Below, in pieces: positions 63,165 through 64,000 of a stretch of DNA of 64,000 nt. The translations under genes and the position numbers were made by a program. Each line of letters begins with the position of its first letter. Position 1 is the stretch's first letter. Source of the stretch: Sulfitobacter faviae (GTDB lineage: Bacteria; Pseudomonadota; Alphaproteobacteria; Rhodobacterales; Rhodobacteraceae); NCBI RefSeq assembly GCF_029870955.1, contig NZ_PGFQ01000001.1, forward strand, positions 558,001-622,000, read 5' to 3'. The notes beneath the pieces were generated by a model. The model did not search any database. It saw only the letters and a program-made list of their open reading frames with translations, and was not told the DNA's origin.

Positions 63165-64000
<836 letters not shown>

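Overview
The window looks like chromosomal DNA of a marine alphaproteobacterium of the Roseobacter group (Rhodobacterales), possibly near Sulfitobacter. The grounds are a GC-rich sequence, a crotonyl-CoA carboxylase/reductase next to an ethylmalonyl-CoA mutase, TRAP transporters, an H-NS-like protein of the alphaproteobacterial type, a TauE/SafE-TIGR02186 pair, and alphaproteobacterial regulatory motifs (an Irr/ICE box, a CtrA box and a GTTC-N7-GTTC SOS box). The species is an inference; no rRNA gene is present.

Layout. Bases 1-2285 hold a LysR regulator divergent from a DoxX / DOPA-dioxygenase-like pair, all broken by frameshifts. Bases 2319-17376 are a catabolic island for quinate/shikimate and protocatechuate. 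An IclR (PcaR-type) regulator faces pcaIJF. A TetR regulator faces a long operon of quinate/shikimate dehydrogenase, a TRAP transporter (dctPQM), 3-dehydroshikimate dehydratase, pcaC, pcaH, pcaG, a beta-keto-acid cleavage enzyme, pcaD, pcaB and aroQ. Together these give a complete route from quinate to succinyl-CoA and acetyl-CoA. Next come a decayed scpB-like gene and tRNA-Ser(GCT).

Bases 18.5-46.3 kb are mostly housekeeping genes (ychF, trpA, rplY, pth, trpB, rimO, ilvE, nfuA, tsaB, rimI) mixed with small lineage-specific genes. These include three tandem paralogous secreted peptides beside a membrane-anchored LuxR protein, and a small internally duplicated protein behind an SOS-type promoter. 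A nucleoside-type BMP/ABC transporter closes this part.

Bases 46.4-64 kb hold a TauE/SafE exporter with its partner, a RecD-like helicase, a LuxR solo behind a CtrA box, the ccr/ecm pair of the ethylmalonyl-CoA pathway flanking an acyltransferase, an H-NS-like protein, deoD, an FAD dehydrogenase, the sdhCDAB operon with an embedded lipoprotein gene, and the 3' part of mdh, which runs off the right edge.

A global feature matters to any reader. Many genes, including core ones (trpA, dctM, asmA-like, tauE, a universal stress protein), are split by a frameshift that one extra C or G in a C/G run would repair. The restored lengths are whole numbers of codons. This looks more like homopolymer under-calling in the sequence than biology, except possibly in the first 2.3 kb where breaks are far denser.
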